This document shows, piece by piece, positions 36,225 to 49,900 of a stretch of DNA of 64,000 nucleotides (positions within the stretch are counted from its first letter, which is position 1; each line of letters starts with the position of its first letter). The notes below the pieces were generated by a model. That model had not been told where the DNA came from and ran no database searches. It saw nothing but the letters and a program-made list of their open reading frames with translations. The translations under genes and the position numbers were made by a program. Source of the stretch: Knoxdaviesia capensis (taxonomy: Eukaryota > Ascomycota > Sordariomycetes > Microascales > Gondwanamycetaceae); contig LNGK01000008.1 in assembly GCA_001510575.1 (NCBI GenBank), positions 2,940,687 through 3,004,686 on the forward strand, written 5' to 3'.

Positions 36225-36289
36225 NNNNNNNNNNNNNNNNNNNNNNNNNNNNNNNNNNNNNNNNNNNNNNNNNNNNNNNNNNNNNNNNN
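36225..36289. other. Assembly gap (65 N)
   Basis: A run of N flanked by eight C on the left and an A-rich run (AAGAAAAAAAAAAC) on the right. The true length and content of the gap are unknown. Confidence 0.99.
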
Positions 36290-38970
36290 AAGAAAAAAAA
36301 AACGGGGAGCGGCCAGATATTATTGATAGACCCCACGCGGGTTAACGGTAGAAAACGGCAGGAAATAAGAGCTACGGCGTGCTGAAAACCTTGGGGTTCT
36401 TGTTAGTGAGTGCCCCGTATATGCAGACCGTCCAAAACAGCACAATTCACATCGGCGAGCTGACACTAAAGGGTGTGAGTCCTGATAGTTCTTGATAGTC
36501 CTGTCACCTTAGGGTTGATCTACAAGGTTCAACCCTGAACCTGGGGGGGGTGGACTGTGAACTAGGCTTTCTGGGGCTAGCCACACCTATGACCACCAAC
36601 GACACATAAAAAAGGCAACTTCCACCACTACCACTTGGTTCTGGCCCTTGATTTTGCTGTTGTTTCTTGGAGGCGGATCTGGATCACGGCCTCTCCAGCT
36701 TTGCTGGGATACTGCAAACCACAGCAAAAGGAAACATTAGGGGACTAAGGGATGCTCGAAAGGTGTTCCGCACATGGCCTTACTGCTTAGATATTTTCGG
36801 GGGGATTCAGGAGGGATAGAATATTGTCGGAACAAACGACCCGAGAAAAGTCGTAAGCCGTTTGTTTACTGGGCCTCCCAGCCGGGCAATTTTACTATCT
36901 AGACAGGCCACGACGTGAGAAATAGCGCTTGTTACCGTTCATTTTTCTCTAAATTCTGTTGGAGCACGGAATATAATCTGTGGCACATGTTTTTTCTCCA
37001 AACGAGAAACACACGGAAGGAGAAAAGGAAACCTCCCCTGCTAACCTCAATCAGCCCAAACCCGGGCTTCCAATACTGCGAATTATATCTGTTTGCCGGC
37101 CGATGGTACGGCCACTAGACCTTTCCACTATTGATACCGAGTGCACAGCTGATACCTGCAGTGGCGAGAGTAAGAAAGAAGAGTCTCGTGCCGTGTCTCG
37201 AGCGAAAGGATGCTGGCCGAAATTGCGAGAGGTGTGGTAGTAGCCCGCTTCTTGTTTTCCTGTGTCTGTGTGGATGTCAACGATCTGATCGGCCGCAGAT
37301 TCTTGGGCCTGAGCAAGTGGCAGAGAGAAGGTCTAGAATCACGAGCCCTGAGATGAACGCCTGCCGTATGTAGTGAGGAGAGAAGTCGTCATTCAGGGGC
37401 AAGAGGAGCAAAGGAGATCCGGATGGTCAGATCACGGCCTAGGACAAGAAGAGGTCGAGGCATGTTAGTTACGGAGTAATAGTGCCAGAAGACCTCTAGA
37501 GCGGGCGTAAGTAAAAGAGCGAGAGAGAGATGGAACGGAGCCAAGGCGTTGTCTATTCACAGTAGTGCTATCAAAATTCTCACCTCATATAAAGCATGAC
37601 CTAACCTCCTAAGTGGTATATAAAATACAAATACAGAAGCTTATACAGATTAAGGGTTACGTTCAATCAATTTTCCTCTCCAGGAACCAACTTTTAAAGC
37701 ACCCAAGTATAGAAACAGAGCGAGGACGGAAACAAACGAGATGCAGAGAACGACTGGGGTTGGGCAATAAAGGAAAAGCCCTGTACCCGGAGTACTGTAC
37801 ATACTGTACAAGCAGACTTGGGAAGCTGGGATCGATGAAGGGAGACCGGAAAGTGACCGACGTGGCCAGGGTACGTGGAGTGGTTGTCTTTTTCCCTCAT
37901 TCTCCTGCTCTCCATCCCAAGGTCTTGTTCAGGGCTTGCTCTCTGCGCCACTACCTGGGCTGCTTTCACCCACGTCCCCTCTCACTAAGTAAGAAAGTCC
38001 AGACCGGGCAAAGACCACCTAAGTACCCTAGACAGACAGCGGGCGGGAAAGACGCAGGCCGAACAGGGCACCCCGGTGGCGATCTCGGACTGAAACGAAG
38101 GTGTCTTTTTTGTTTGGTTGTTGCTTTTTGGGGAGGCAGCATCTGGGAATCGAGTCTTATACGGACACAGGGGTGGCTTGATGAGCTTTCTGGCGGGAGC
38201 GAAACGAGAAAGATGAGAATAGATAAATATATAGATAAAATAAAATAAAAAAGGGAAAGAAAGCCCAAATGAGTGGTGAGAGGTACGGATATCAAGTCAC
38301 TAGCTAGAGAAGGTCTGAGGCAATCTCTTTCGTATTCTTTTGTATTTCGGCCGGCGTCCAACATGAGCTGCACGCCTGGGTATGAGAGGACTCCCGTGCG
38401 TTGATCTGTCCCTACTATTTTACTCCACAGGCCTAGTGGTGCGAGAAGCGAGTGCTCAAGAGGTACACAGAGCAAACCACGGAATCTCACTTGTACATGC
38501 ACGGTTCCTACGTTACTTGCTAGCTACAGCTGGCCACAGACATGTCGTGCATCTGGAATGAAGGACGCGACATACCCAGCCAGAGTGTGTCACTGGACGT
38601 TGTCGAATGCCCGCCCAGCATTCCGTGTTTAGATGATGGCAAGAATTCTCGACGCCTCCATTTCAGTTAAAGGCTGGGAACGTGGCAACATCAGGAGCAC
38701 CTCACGGGGTTTTTTCTATCCTCATCCCAACAAGCACGGCTAGACCAGAAAAGAAAAAAACCAGTGCAAGCTACCTGCATCCTCTGAAACAAACAAGCCT
38801 TGCTCGCATCGTCGACTCGTCGTCTGTCTTTTCCTTTTTTTTTTGTTCGCCTCCGTAAACAACAGACGGTGGCTGATAGATAAGGGTGCCTGGAAAAAGA
38901 AACATGCATGAAGGCACGCCTGCACAAGCAAAGAAAAACCCTCCGGGATGATTATACACGTACACACACG

Positions 38971-38971
38971 C

Positions 38972-39006
<35 letters not shown>

Positions 39007-39008
39007 GT
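38971..39008. repeat. (GA)n microsatellite
   Basis: A nearly perfect GA run of about 38 bases with one GGGA interruption. Confidence 0.85.
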
Positions 39009-40480
39009 GGCATCCCACTGAAGATCACCGTCTAGTCTGGAACGCGGGACGGACGAATGACTAGGTCCTGCTGGCCACGGTGTACGTCTATGGTGATTGT
39101 TGAAATGCACTCCTGCTGGATCTATTATTCCTTTGATTCCTTCCTTTATGTTAATTCCGGGTCTTATCCAGAGTGTGCTGCTTTTTTCACGCAATGGAGC
39201 CTCACCACAGCGCTGGTGTATGTCTCTTCTTCTCGTGTGTTTCTTTTCCTGCCGCTTGTCCCATGCTTTTTCCCCAGCCCCAAGTGGACTACAGCTGCTA
39301 ACTAAACCGCCACCAAAGGAAAGGCGACCCCAAAAAAAAACCCCCCCCTTCTCTTTCGTTTCTTTTTCTTTCTGTCCCAGCCCCCAGAAAACATCCTGCG
39401 GCTTACAGTGATCGGCAGTGGCGGTCGTTTGTACGCGGACCATTTTAGCTAGTGGTTCGTCGTTTGGTGGTGTGGTATCAGGACGCAGATATTTTTGAGG
39501 AGGAGGGGTTAGTGGGTAGAGTCTAGTCTTGGAGAAAAAGCAACAACTCTCACGTAGATTTAGGAGGCCAGAATAGTGAAAAGATAGGGTAAAGACACAG
39601 TATACTCAGAGGCCCATAGGACTTGCATATCAGGGAGGGAAGAGGGATGATAGCTGGAGAGAGAGAATCCGTTGGAGAACGGAGAGATTAGGCAAACGGC
39701 CCCAAAACCTGATTCCAAGCACTAACATGAGCAACCCAAAAGCAGCAGTCCCGGAGCAGGACAAAACTCAAATTTGATTCGACCTGCATTAGCTCGAACC
39801 TCAACAAGTAAGATGAAGTGAAGCCGGCGAAAGGAACTACCTGGAAAGAGGGGGGAGGGACTATCTGAGCCAACGGAACATCACAGGAATAAGAAATCAC
39901 ACAGGCCGAAAAACAAGACCCTTGCATGGCTGAAGACCACAGCTCCACTCCAAGGCCACCAAGTAAACCCTGGTGCTTTTTTTTTTTTTCTTCTTTTCTT
40001 TCCTGTTCTGGGCTTCAGGGTACTCTGGAGGCGAGAGATAGCTTACGGGAGGCCAACCGAACACGCCATACGTGTTTTTATCTCCCCTGTGCTTGTATAA
40101 CTCTCTCACTGCCCGATATAGACTGTCTGTCATACTGACTGGACAATGGCCGTTACATAGACCTGTCAGAACTCGCAATGGGGACCACGGAGCTGTGGGT
40201 TTAGTGTAAGATGACTGGGGGTGGGTGCATAAGCACGCTGTTTGGAGCGCCCGTTGCACTATTAGAGGGATGCAGCATGCAGACGCCAATGCTGTCGATC
40301 AGGGACGGAGGTGATTAGCAACCAACTAACAGAAGGAAGTGGTGTAGTGCGAAAGGCGAAGACGAGAGAGATCTGTTGACGTTCCCCTGTGTCGAGCTTA
40401 CACCGTAGAGCCGATTTAGCACGACAAGCAAAATTCCAGTGGAGAGAGCCACATACGAAGCAGCACCAGTCATTTGATAT

Positions 40481-40510
40481 TTGTGGGCAATTGTGGGCAA
40501 TTGTGGGCAA
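40481..40510. repeat. Three exact copies of a 10-bp tandem repeat
   Basis: The decamer TTGTGGGCAA occurs three times head to tail with no mismatches. Confidence 0.95.
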
Positions 40511-43500
40511 CTATTACTCCCCAACCCCGGGCCTGGCCCACTGTCCGAGAGTCGACTGATCACCCCATATCAACACGCACAAACGGCAAATGCCGGGGTT
40601 CAACTAGCCCGCCAGCGCGCGAACGGGGCCACAGGCTATGAGAGGCCTAAGAGGTCAGGACCCACCATCACAAAGTGTCGCCCTAAGCAAGTGGCAGAAA
40701 TGGACAACAATAGAAAAGAGGTCCGGTCGCTGGGCTACAAAGCTGTTTTTGTCCAGCGCACGCCTTTAGTTGGAGCTGAACCCACCAGCTAACAGCATTC
40801 AGCAACAATGTCCGTCGATTCCAAAAACCCACCGTCTGTGCTATCTGGCCCTGGGATTGAGCAGATGCCACTTGTAACTGGTTCCCGCCGGGCCGGTAAC
40901 CTAATTTCCACTTTCTAGTTCCTCCAACTATGACAAATTCTTTCTCGGCGGTCCTTAGTGGTCTTATGAACTGGAAGTTCGCTGGTCGGCCACGTTCAGA
41001 AGAACGGTAGTGGGAATGATACAGTACGTCATTTTCCGTTGGAGGTTGCCCTTTGCAAATATCAGTATGAAAACGGGTTCTTGTTCTTCTGGCTTCCCCT
41101 CTCAATATGCAGGTCATCCCGGCTGCAACGTGGGATGAAGATGGGACGTCGGAAGATATAACAAGACAGAAATATAGTTCATGTACGGGCCTATATACAG
41201 GTGCATCTTAAGTGTATATAGGGGGCGAGATATAGCACTAGAGCCTTGAACAGCGTTGGAAACATATAGTTTGGGGGCGAAGAGAGAGGAGACCAAGATT
41301 CTGGGGGGCGTTATACCCCGTTTACCGTGGTCAAACTCCACAACGCGCAGAAGCTATATGCCGTCGTCAATATTACACTTGCGGGCTGCAGTGGCTCTCT
41401 AAGCCGACGGCTTCGTTTCTTTCCTTCTTGTTTTATCGCCCTGTGGCATACCTGTAACAGCCACACAGCGAGCGACACGGGGAAAGAAAAGACAAATTAT
41501 CAGGATTACACAAAGAAAACCAAACCCATGCTCTGTGGGCGCCGATCATCGTCAGCCCGCGTTCCTTTTTTGTTCTCCTTGCTGATTTCTCTCTTTCCTT
41601 CAGTCAGGAGAAGGGAAATTTCTCGTTCCGGCGGCTGATCAGTGGTCCTCGTTGTTTTGACTGGCCGGACATGCCGCTACACAGAAATGATGCCATGGCT
41701 TGGGCTTGTGTGCTTGTGTGGATGCCGTATTACCTGGTACAAGATTCTATTCTCGGGGTTTATTTTATCTATTTTTAAGTTCTATGATTTTCTGTCAGCT
41801 CCAATATATGTTTTGCCGTGCACGGTGTTGGATTATTTCGTTTCCTGACGACTTGTTGCGATAAGGGAGCTTCAACAAGCCGTACTGGGATATTGCTTGT
41901 CAGTACAGGCACACACACAGACAGACTCCATAAGCCCATATCCAAAGGGCTCCGCTCCGAACAATGAACAGCGAAAAGCGGTGCTATCAACTCCGTTAAG
42001 TCAACAAAAGGGGAAACATATAACTCATAGCCGAATCAGCGCGCGCTGTTGTGGATCCATATGTACTGTACCTGCTGGAATCTCCACTGCGGCTTTCACT
42101 GGATACTTTATCCTTAGCAGCCGTCAAGCCGTGACGGTATACCCACTCGTATAGCCCGAGTAGCTCTGCATATGGAGGAGCACTAAAAAAGGAAGAAGGC
42201 GAATAACTGTTTATCTCGTAACTATGCACCAGAGGGCTCATTCCAGCGCGTCTCATTGGTCGTGTCACTATCACCAGCTAGGTTAGTTGGCTCTTCCAGC
42301 TGAGACTACTACGTCCGCCCGGGCTAGGTTCCCCGTCCTCCGTGCCGTAACGGGATTGGATTTGCACGGCTTTTTTTGGTCACTGTAATTGTGCTCTCTG
42401 TGGTATTTTTTTCGTGTGTTTTTGAGCTGAATTCTCTTTTTTCCTAATTCCCGAAACTGGACCCAGCCGGGCCGTTTATCTTTTGTTTTCTCCAAGCTCT
42501 CGGATGTTATCTTGTGGTCAGTGGCGGTGCTGAAATGGAGACACCAGCAGCGAACCCGAGCCGTATGGAATCATTCTGTATTTTGTACTGCTGTCAAGCG
42601 GTTGTTCGTCCCGGGCAATCAGCTGCTACTTCCTTCCAGTGTCGATGACTCTCGGTGCTGTTTCACTGGCACATATTGAATATAGAGACAAAGGGAGGCA
42701 TGCAAAGGGCCGCTGCAAGGCCGGTGTTAGAGAAGGGATGGAGGGTCTGGAGCTCTCGACAAACAACCCACTGTTTCCTGTTAGGGCATCGGGACAGTGC
42801 TCAGACCTCTGGAAATACTCAGGTACAGTCTCTCTTCTCTCGGTTAGTTCTCCGATCCGGCCCGAGTTGAAAGCAGGTCAACCCAAAGCCAAACCCCTGG
42901 TCTTTCTAGATAGACCCTGTTGTGTTCGGCTGCCGTTAAAGGTATCCTCCCAAGCCGGCGAACGAGCCGACAAACGACAAACCGGCAGATTCAAACAAGA
43001 ACGGGAAAAAGATAGCTTTCCGTCTTGGCGAAGCTCCCTTCGGAAAACTATAGGGAGTGTCCATCTACTCGTACGACTCACATTCTCAAAAACAGGAAAA
43101 TCCGCTTCGCGTAGTTCCGTAAACCGTCGCCCGGGCGTTAAGTCTCTATTTCTTCTTCCTTAACAATACAATAGTTCGCCTCTGCATCTCTCAGGAAGCC
43201 TTTGTAGTTTTCTGCCCGTCACTTCACTCCGATCTACTAATGGCTCGGCTCCCGCATAGCGGTTGTAAAAGACGGGGTTGAAACAGTCGCTGAGGTTCCT
43301 GAATCAGGCCGTTTTTCTGCTATCTACATGTAATATATTTGAGTTCTATCCTATACACCGTTTCACAAACACTTTTACACAAAAGGCAGGAAGAACACAC
43401 TAGTTGGACTTTTCTTCAAGTGCAGTCCTGTACAGTACACGATAACGCTATATGAGTTATCAGTTACACGGCACAACCCTAACCCCAGCAATTTCTACCT

Positions 43501-46500
43501 CCCTCCAATCATCTCCCTTGCCGGGAATCCCGAGGTGGACTGTACGGCAATTTGTTCAATTACGTATCAAGACATTTTTGGACCAACCATATGAGAGTGA
43601 TCAGCCTCAGCGAGAGTGATCGCCTTGTTAGAAAAACTAGCCCACCTTATTTGCATGCCTCTTGTCGGATTCCGCACTATTGATCGGAGGAAGCTCCTCT
43701 CTTTACACCAGGTTGGCCTGACTTGTTTAATCGAGGATGCTCCGCACAGATAGATAGCTGATCCGTAAATAACTGGAGTTATCTTGCAAATACCACAGCT
43801 TGGCATGCTACGAGGAACATAAAACGCGTCTAACATAGGTCTTGAACCTGCTCGGGTGTCTTGAACAAAGCCAACCCGCATACACTAGGCCCCGGGGACG
43901 CGCATAGCTTGGTGGGATAGTCAGGAACAGGGTCACCGACTAGAATCCCGTATTTTCCTCTGTGCCCCCTTAAACCATCCGTTTGCTGGCTTTGAACAAG
44001 CCCTCTACGGAGAACTCCCACTCCCTCTCCCCTCTCCCCTCCAGGCCTAGCACTAACCTGCATGCCCTCGTGCTCTCCAGCTTTGGACCAGGCCTCTCTT
44101 TGCTCATGTGGCGTTCAGGGATTGCGCAAAAGCACATGCTTTAAAATACACACGGGATTCCCGCGCTGAATGACTCTTCTCTTTTTTCCTTCCTTTTCTC
44201 CTTTTCCTTCCCACCACGTTGCTGCTAGAAGGGGCTTCGGCCTGAACATTAGCACAGAATCGGCTCTGTTTAGGCTACCTACCGCTTCCTATAGCCCACC
44301 CGGGTGAGGTATGAAGTATGAACAGTCAATGACGAGACGGCGAAAGAGATATCGCCTTTGGACAAGGAACATCCTTATTGCTGTGAACCCCTTCCTGGTT
44401 TTTTTCGACCTGAAAGAGGTTTCCTGGTTCGTATCCGGCCGAGTCCAGGTCCGCCTTCTGAGCCTTACAAACCGTGTCTTGCAGTTGAGCGCCACCGAGG
44501 GGGGAAGGCTTTCGAGGAAAGACAGGGGATTCTCTTCTTCAAACTGAGATTTTGGGGACTGAGTCTGTGCCTGGCCCAGAATTTTGTTTCGACAACCTGA
44601 CCACGACTGTTGCACTACACACTGTGGCAGGTGTCATATGTACTGGCCATAGCTTTGTGCCTTGTTCGAGTTTTTGGGCTGCGATCGCATGGTTCAGGGT
44701 ATTTGGCCGTTTTCTGCCATGGTTCAGGTTGAGCTTCCAAACAACCAGACAGGAAAATATATAATAATAATTTGATGTCTTAGACTCAGCTCGGCGTCTT
44801 GATTCCTACTCTTGCTTCTCTCTCCGCAGCTTAGAAAATTCTGGTCGTCACTTTTTCGAGGGTGTGTAAGTACTGGATACAGGATCTACGAGCGACAGTT
44901 TAGATACAGCCTCCACTGGGCTTGTTCTCTCGACACACTCAAGCAACTTGTGGAACTTGAGACTGCACATAGGAACAGAGAGACATTCTGGTAGACTCCT
45001 TTTGTGAACATGTACTTAAAAGTGCAAAGAATAGTGCCGCAGGCGAGCGGTACCTAGTACCTTCTGGGAATTCGCTGACCGGTGCACCGACCAGTGTGTC
45101 GCCCTGCAACTGACGAGGCAAAGAGGGGCCCGAGGCTCGCCAGTACATCACCGAATATACTGCGCAGACCCAGAATACTTGGCACGACATACTTGTGGGA
45201 AGAGATTCTCCGTCGGTGTTGAAGGGAAAAACCAGACTGTAGACAACGCACAGAAACGGATCCTTTGTGGTACCTTCTAACCGATGACGGACTGTCTGTA
45301 CTTCCCTGCAAGCTGTTCCGGTCCGACGGCCTGATGCCGGGGCTCCATCGGCTGTGCATGGGTACTGGTTTTTGTGGTTCTGAGCTGCCCTCTCTCCGGC
45401 TTCCTCCGGGTTTCCACACTTACATTATTCTTTTATTCCGCTGAAGCCCTCATATATGCCGAGAATCATGGCCCATGATTTTCAGGAGACTGTCCTCCAA
45501 AATAAACATTGACATATTCCTACAAAGAGCCACTCCGAAGCACACTCTCGACGGTTATGGGTGAGTGGATGGATCATTGGGCTGGAGGCTTTTTTGGCCC
45601 CCATTTCTTGCGATCTGGGCAGGATACTACTAAACTTCTCGCCTTACCCAATATGGCTTAGACCACACTGGTTAAGACAGGCCCTGCAAAGCCCGCTGTG
45701 TCGAAGAGGGAAGGTTAGGTCCAACCGTAGCTTCTTGGAGGAACAGGACCGGAGGAGCTACTGCTCTGAACCGTCTTTCCTCTTAGTCTGCGAGAGGGAA
45801 GAAGAGAGGGATGAGAGAGAGAGAGAGAATCTGGGCCAGCCGAGAACCGACGTGGAGTCGCTGTCTTTGAGCTGTTCTCTGGTATACGCAATGGCATGCC
45901 AGCCAGATGCTAGGCCGGCCATGTGAGAGCTCTGATATGTATAGACATGCACCATTCTCAATGTTTGCATACAATCAATTGTTCAAACAGAATTCCTACT
46001 GTATATGGTAACTAACTCGGCTGAGTGCATTTCCAACGGCCCCAAGGCCTGTGTTTGCATTTACCAGAGCCAAACGCAGCCCAGAACCCCGTGTGGCTTC
46101 CATATTCCTTCTTCGGGTTTGCATGCGCACCACCACCTGCAACTCGATTGTTTGCTTTTTTCCACTTTGCTTCCTTTTCCTTCCTTGCGCCTCCGCTTAC
46201 CAGTTAAAAAATTTTCTTTTCTCCCAAGTTTCCTGACCTAAACGAGTCTCTCTTCTTTGGCCTCCTGGAGTTTCTTCCTATACTTTATTTGCCGACAAGT
46301 AACCAACGACCGCGAAAACACCCGCCTCACGATGCTATTCCCATATACCACCCCCCCAGAAACAAATGCGCCATCAACCACACCGGACTGGGGGTGGTGA
46401 TACATGCATTGGCCGGCATGGAAATAGCTCATGGTTCGTCTGCTAGCCTAAGCTATCGTGGCTACGTGCCATGTTCTGCTGCGTACTAGCAGATATGCTA

Positions 46501-46990
46501 GTAGATCTACCAGCACTTGAGGCCGTGCAATCCGGTGGACTCTTTTCTCATCACGCTGGCGGCGGCGGGTTTCTTTATATTAGATATCTATAATTTTTGA
46601 AATAAATCTGGGCCCCATGGTAACTTTTAACTAGTACGGACTCTGGGGTTAGAAGTGAACGGTTTAGCTCTATGGGTAGCTCTAACACACACACCCTCCC
46701 CCGATTTGCACATGGCGAAGCCTTTGCGCGCTCTCGCTGTATCTCGCGCTCTATCTCACACAAATGTGGCCAGCTCGTGCATGTAGAAGTGCATGCACGC
46801 ATTTGCACCCCCCTTCCCAAGCCGGTACCTTAGTCTAGTGTTCGAAACTGATGGTCCGTCTGATGTCCGAAGAAAGAATAGGTGGATACACACACAGCCC
46901 GGGTGGAGTGAAAACGCTGGCGTTGGTGGACTGGGCCGCCGATGCATGCACCACAACCTTGGAGTGCATATGCATCTACCTGGCCTCTGC

Positions 46991-49900
46991 AGTTGGGTGT
47001 AAGTAGTCCTGATCCTATCTCATCTTTTCTTCTTCCTGTGCCTGCTATCTGAGTGGATGTCGACAGTTTCTTTTGCTTCCACAGTCTCGTCTTTCCTACA
47101 TAAAAGAGAAGCTCCCTCACCTCTTCTTGATGCTGTTTCCCCTTTCCTATTCTTCTCTCCCTCTCATCGACTTGGCGTACTCGTCTTGCTCTACCTCCTC
47201 CTTCCTGCATTCCTGTGTATGACCTCTTGATCTCATATCATCGTCTATATTCCCACTCACACAAGACATTTCTCCGAGGGCAACCGAAACACACTTTGCA
47301 TCTCTACTCAGGAGCCCACTTGTCCACACCTGAAAGGCCATTTTCTTTTCTCTCTCCAGTGAACTCTCTCTTATCGGTGAATTACTATCATATCTACGAC
47401 AACGTCTTGCACACAAAACGTCGGCTCCTGCATTTTGGGACTCCAGTCTCCATATACTTCAGGTGTGAACCAAGCTCCTTCCTTGCAAGTTTGTCGAAGC
47501 TCCTTCCAACTTCCCGGCGTCAGTTACGAGCAGTCTTCAACGCAACTGACAACTGAACTCTTTAACCCTCTGGTCAGCTGCTTGCTTTGTAATTAATCCC
47601 ACAGACCTTTGATCAAGTTGAAGTTTCCATATCTTCAACTTCCTCATCCCTCCAATTTGACTTCGAACTCTTGCCATCTGCCACATTCAGTCCTCCCTGG
47701 GTATTCCTACTGCCTGAATCTCACACACTGTCATCTCTGAGTTTCTCCAAGGTCTCAACCAAAGTCTCTTTAATTCCGATCGTGCAGAACCATCGTTTGT
47801 CTACTCCTTCAACTCTTCAGCAACCTCTCTGCTTCTCTCTTCGCTTCGTCTCCATCCCTCTTCGTTTCCGCGAGGCTTGAAACTTTGAGGCGCCGGTTCT
47901 GTATTCTTCACTGCTGAGAAGGGGACCCAGCATCCCAAAAAGGTACATACAACGTCTTACAGCAACCATTGTGGAGTGTTTCTGTTTCCATTTGCTTTCA
48001 CCAGTTCTCCTCTCCCACACCCCTTCCCAGGCCAATATAGTGAGTTGGCCGTTCGTCTTGCCCTGCCTTTCAGAAACAGTTCAGTCATATTCACCGAGAA
48101 CTGCTACGAACTATCAAGAGCTATCCGGCAAACTATTGACGGTAGCTGCTGTGACATCTCTTACCCTGTTGAATGCCCTTTCTGGCTGTCTTTCTGGTTT
48201 CCACTGTCACTTGCCATCTGATCCCTCATCAACTCCCTCTTCATCACAGCCCTTTGGATGTCTAGACTCGACCGAATAGTATCGGGAAGCTTCCGAGGAT
48301 AAAGAGTAATCTTGCGTTTCCCCAGACAACAGCTCCTCCAACTTTCTACAACTGTGTCTTGCTTGCTCTTAACATCTGGCCCTGTGCTGTTGCCGTATCA
48401 GAGGACAATCTCATTTCACTACTGGTGGATGCAGTTTCCCTGAAGCCCTCCTTGCATGTGTTATTCAAGATCCGAGCATAGCCAGGAACTGCTAACACCG
48501 ATATCTCTCGTGTTGGTTTGCAGAAGTTGCAATTGGTGTCTTGATAGAAGGTGTGCCCGCATTATCGTTCCATGTAAAGAGCTGCACCAGCAGGAACCTG
48601 CCACTTTCCTCAACTTACACGGCCTCAATACATCGTGTGAGCCAGAGCCCCAACACAACTCCCAAGTCAAACAGTTCTCCCGAGATCTTTATTCTTCAAC
48701 GCCCTCGTTTCTCACTCTCTTCCCTTTTCACTTTCATTCCCTTCGCCATCTGTCTCTGGTGTGTTAATTTTCATCAACGAAAATACAAAGAGAGACACCC
48801 TCTCCACTTACATCACGAAACTCTGTCCCAAACTCATTCCCCGACCGGCCTCCCTGCATATCCGCCCTGGAAACTATTTTCTACGGCTCGCAATTTGCTG
48901 ACCAGACTATCATTGCTGCTAAGAAGCGGGATCAAAGTCTTTGTCTTTCTCTCTACGTCAACTGGACGTGTGGGAAGTCTTTTCACTGCTCCATCCATAT
49001 CTTCACCCCATCGACCCACACACAGACACGCAATCTACATAGCTCGTTGATCCCACCGACAGTGTCAGGGTTCAGTGTCTTTCTAAGCTCCCTGTATTTT
49101 CTGTTTCTTTGGCGTGAGTTGTCTTTTCCCATAGGTTCATCTCTCCCTCTCTCTCTCACTATATGAGAATCCCTTCTTCATACCCCCCCTCCTTTTATTG
49201 TATCACCTGAGGTGTCTACCCGTCTATGTCTTCCCATCCATCTCTCTAGACCCAGTCTCTTCTATGCTCTCACCCACTGGGAGATATCTTGTTGAACCCT
49301 GATTACTGACTGTCTTGGTGTCTCTATCTCTCATTCTTCAGGACCCAAAAGGCCCCGCTTTATCCTTTGCAGTCTCGGTCGATTTCTTCGTCCAGGTTTC
49401 GCCGTGGAGTGTTCCTCAGCTCTCGGCTTTTCGCACCCCATCACTCCATCCACCTCTTGTCTCACCAACTTCCGAACCGCCTCTTACATTTGCTGCCTTT
49501 CACACCTGCGTCGCCAATCCCGACCTCTGAACCAATATATCTTCAACAGACCTGCGCCCCACTGTTCAATCGAGTACAAGAGCCGACTGGCACGCACATT
49601 CCAAACCATCTTGAAGCAGCTCTCCTTTGCTTTTTCTGTCTTTTCTTTTTTCCTCCTACCTCCTCCTCCTCCAACCTCTCCTCCTCCTACGTCTCTCCCT
49701 CAACTACTCGCTGCCCTCTCACCCACTCTCTCTAAATCTTTCTCACTGTTTAGAGGGCGTGATATTACTTGAACTTTGCTGAAAGATACACACAAAAATC
49801 AGCGGTGCAGCCATAGACAAAGATTTCGGTCTTATCCATTCTTTCTTTTTTCTTGCTCTTTTTTGACTTACCTTCGCTAATTCTCACAGAGCTCTCTCTT

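Larger units (their letters stand above)
36290..46990. other. Gene desert, middle part
   Basis: 10.7 kb with only short frames on both strands (the longest are non-ATG or of biased composition). No mobile-element protein, long terminal repeat or RNA gene was recognised. It contains a long (GA)n array at 38971-39008, a triple 10-bp tandem repeat at 40481-40510 and scattered TATA-like sites. GC looks intermediate; there is no obvious extreme AT-richness of the kind left by repeat-induced mutation. Confidence 0.5.

Noticed and set aside
37613..38248. 211-codon plus frame in the desert
   Set aside because: Starts with a non-ATG codon, has basic and simple composition and matches no family; no splice or promoter context supports it.
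40481..40510. CRISPR-like array
   Set aside because: Three abutting 10-bp units without spacers in a eukaryotic genome; a simple tandem repeat.
42639..43163. 174-codon plus frame
   Set aside because: Mixed composition without motif, no plausible promoter or splice context, and overlapping open frames on both strands.
29508..46990. Transposon or retroelement in the desert
   Set aside because: No reverse transcriptase or DDE motif, no paired terminal repeats seen; only simple repeats were found.
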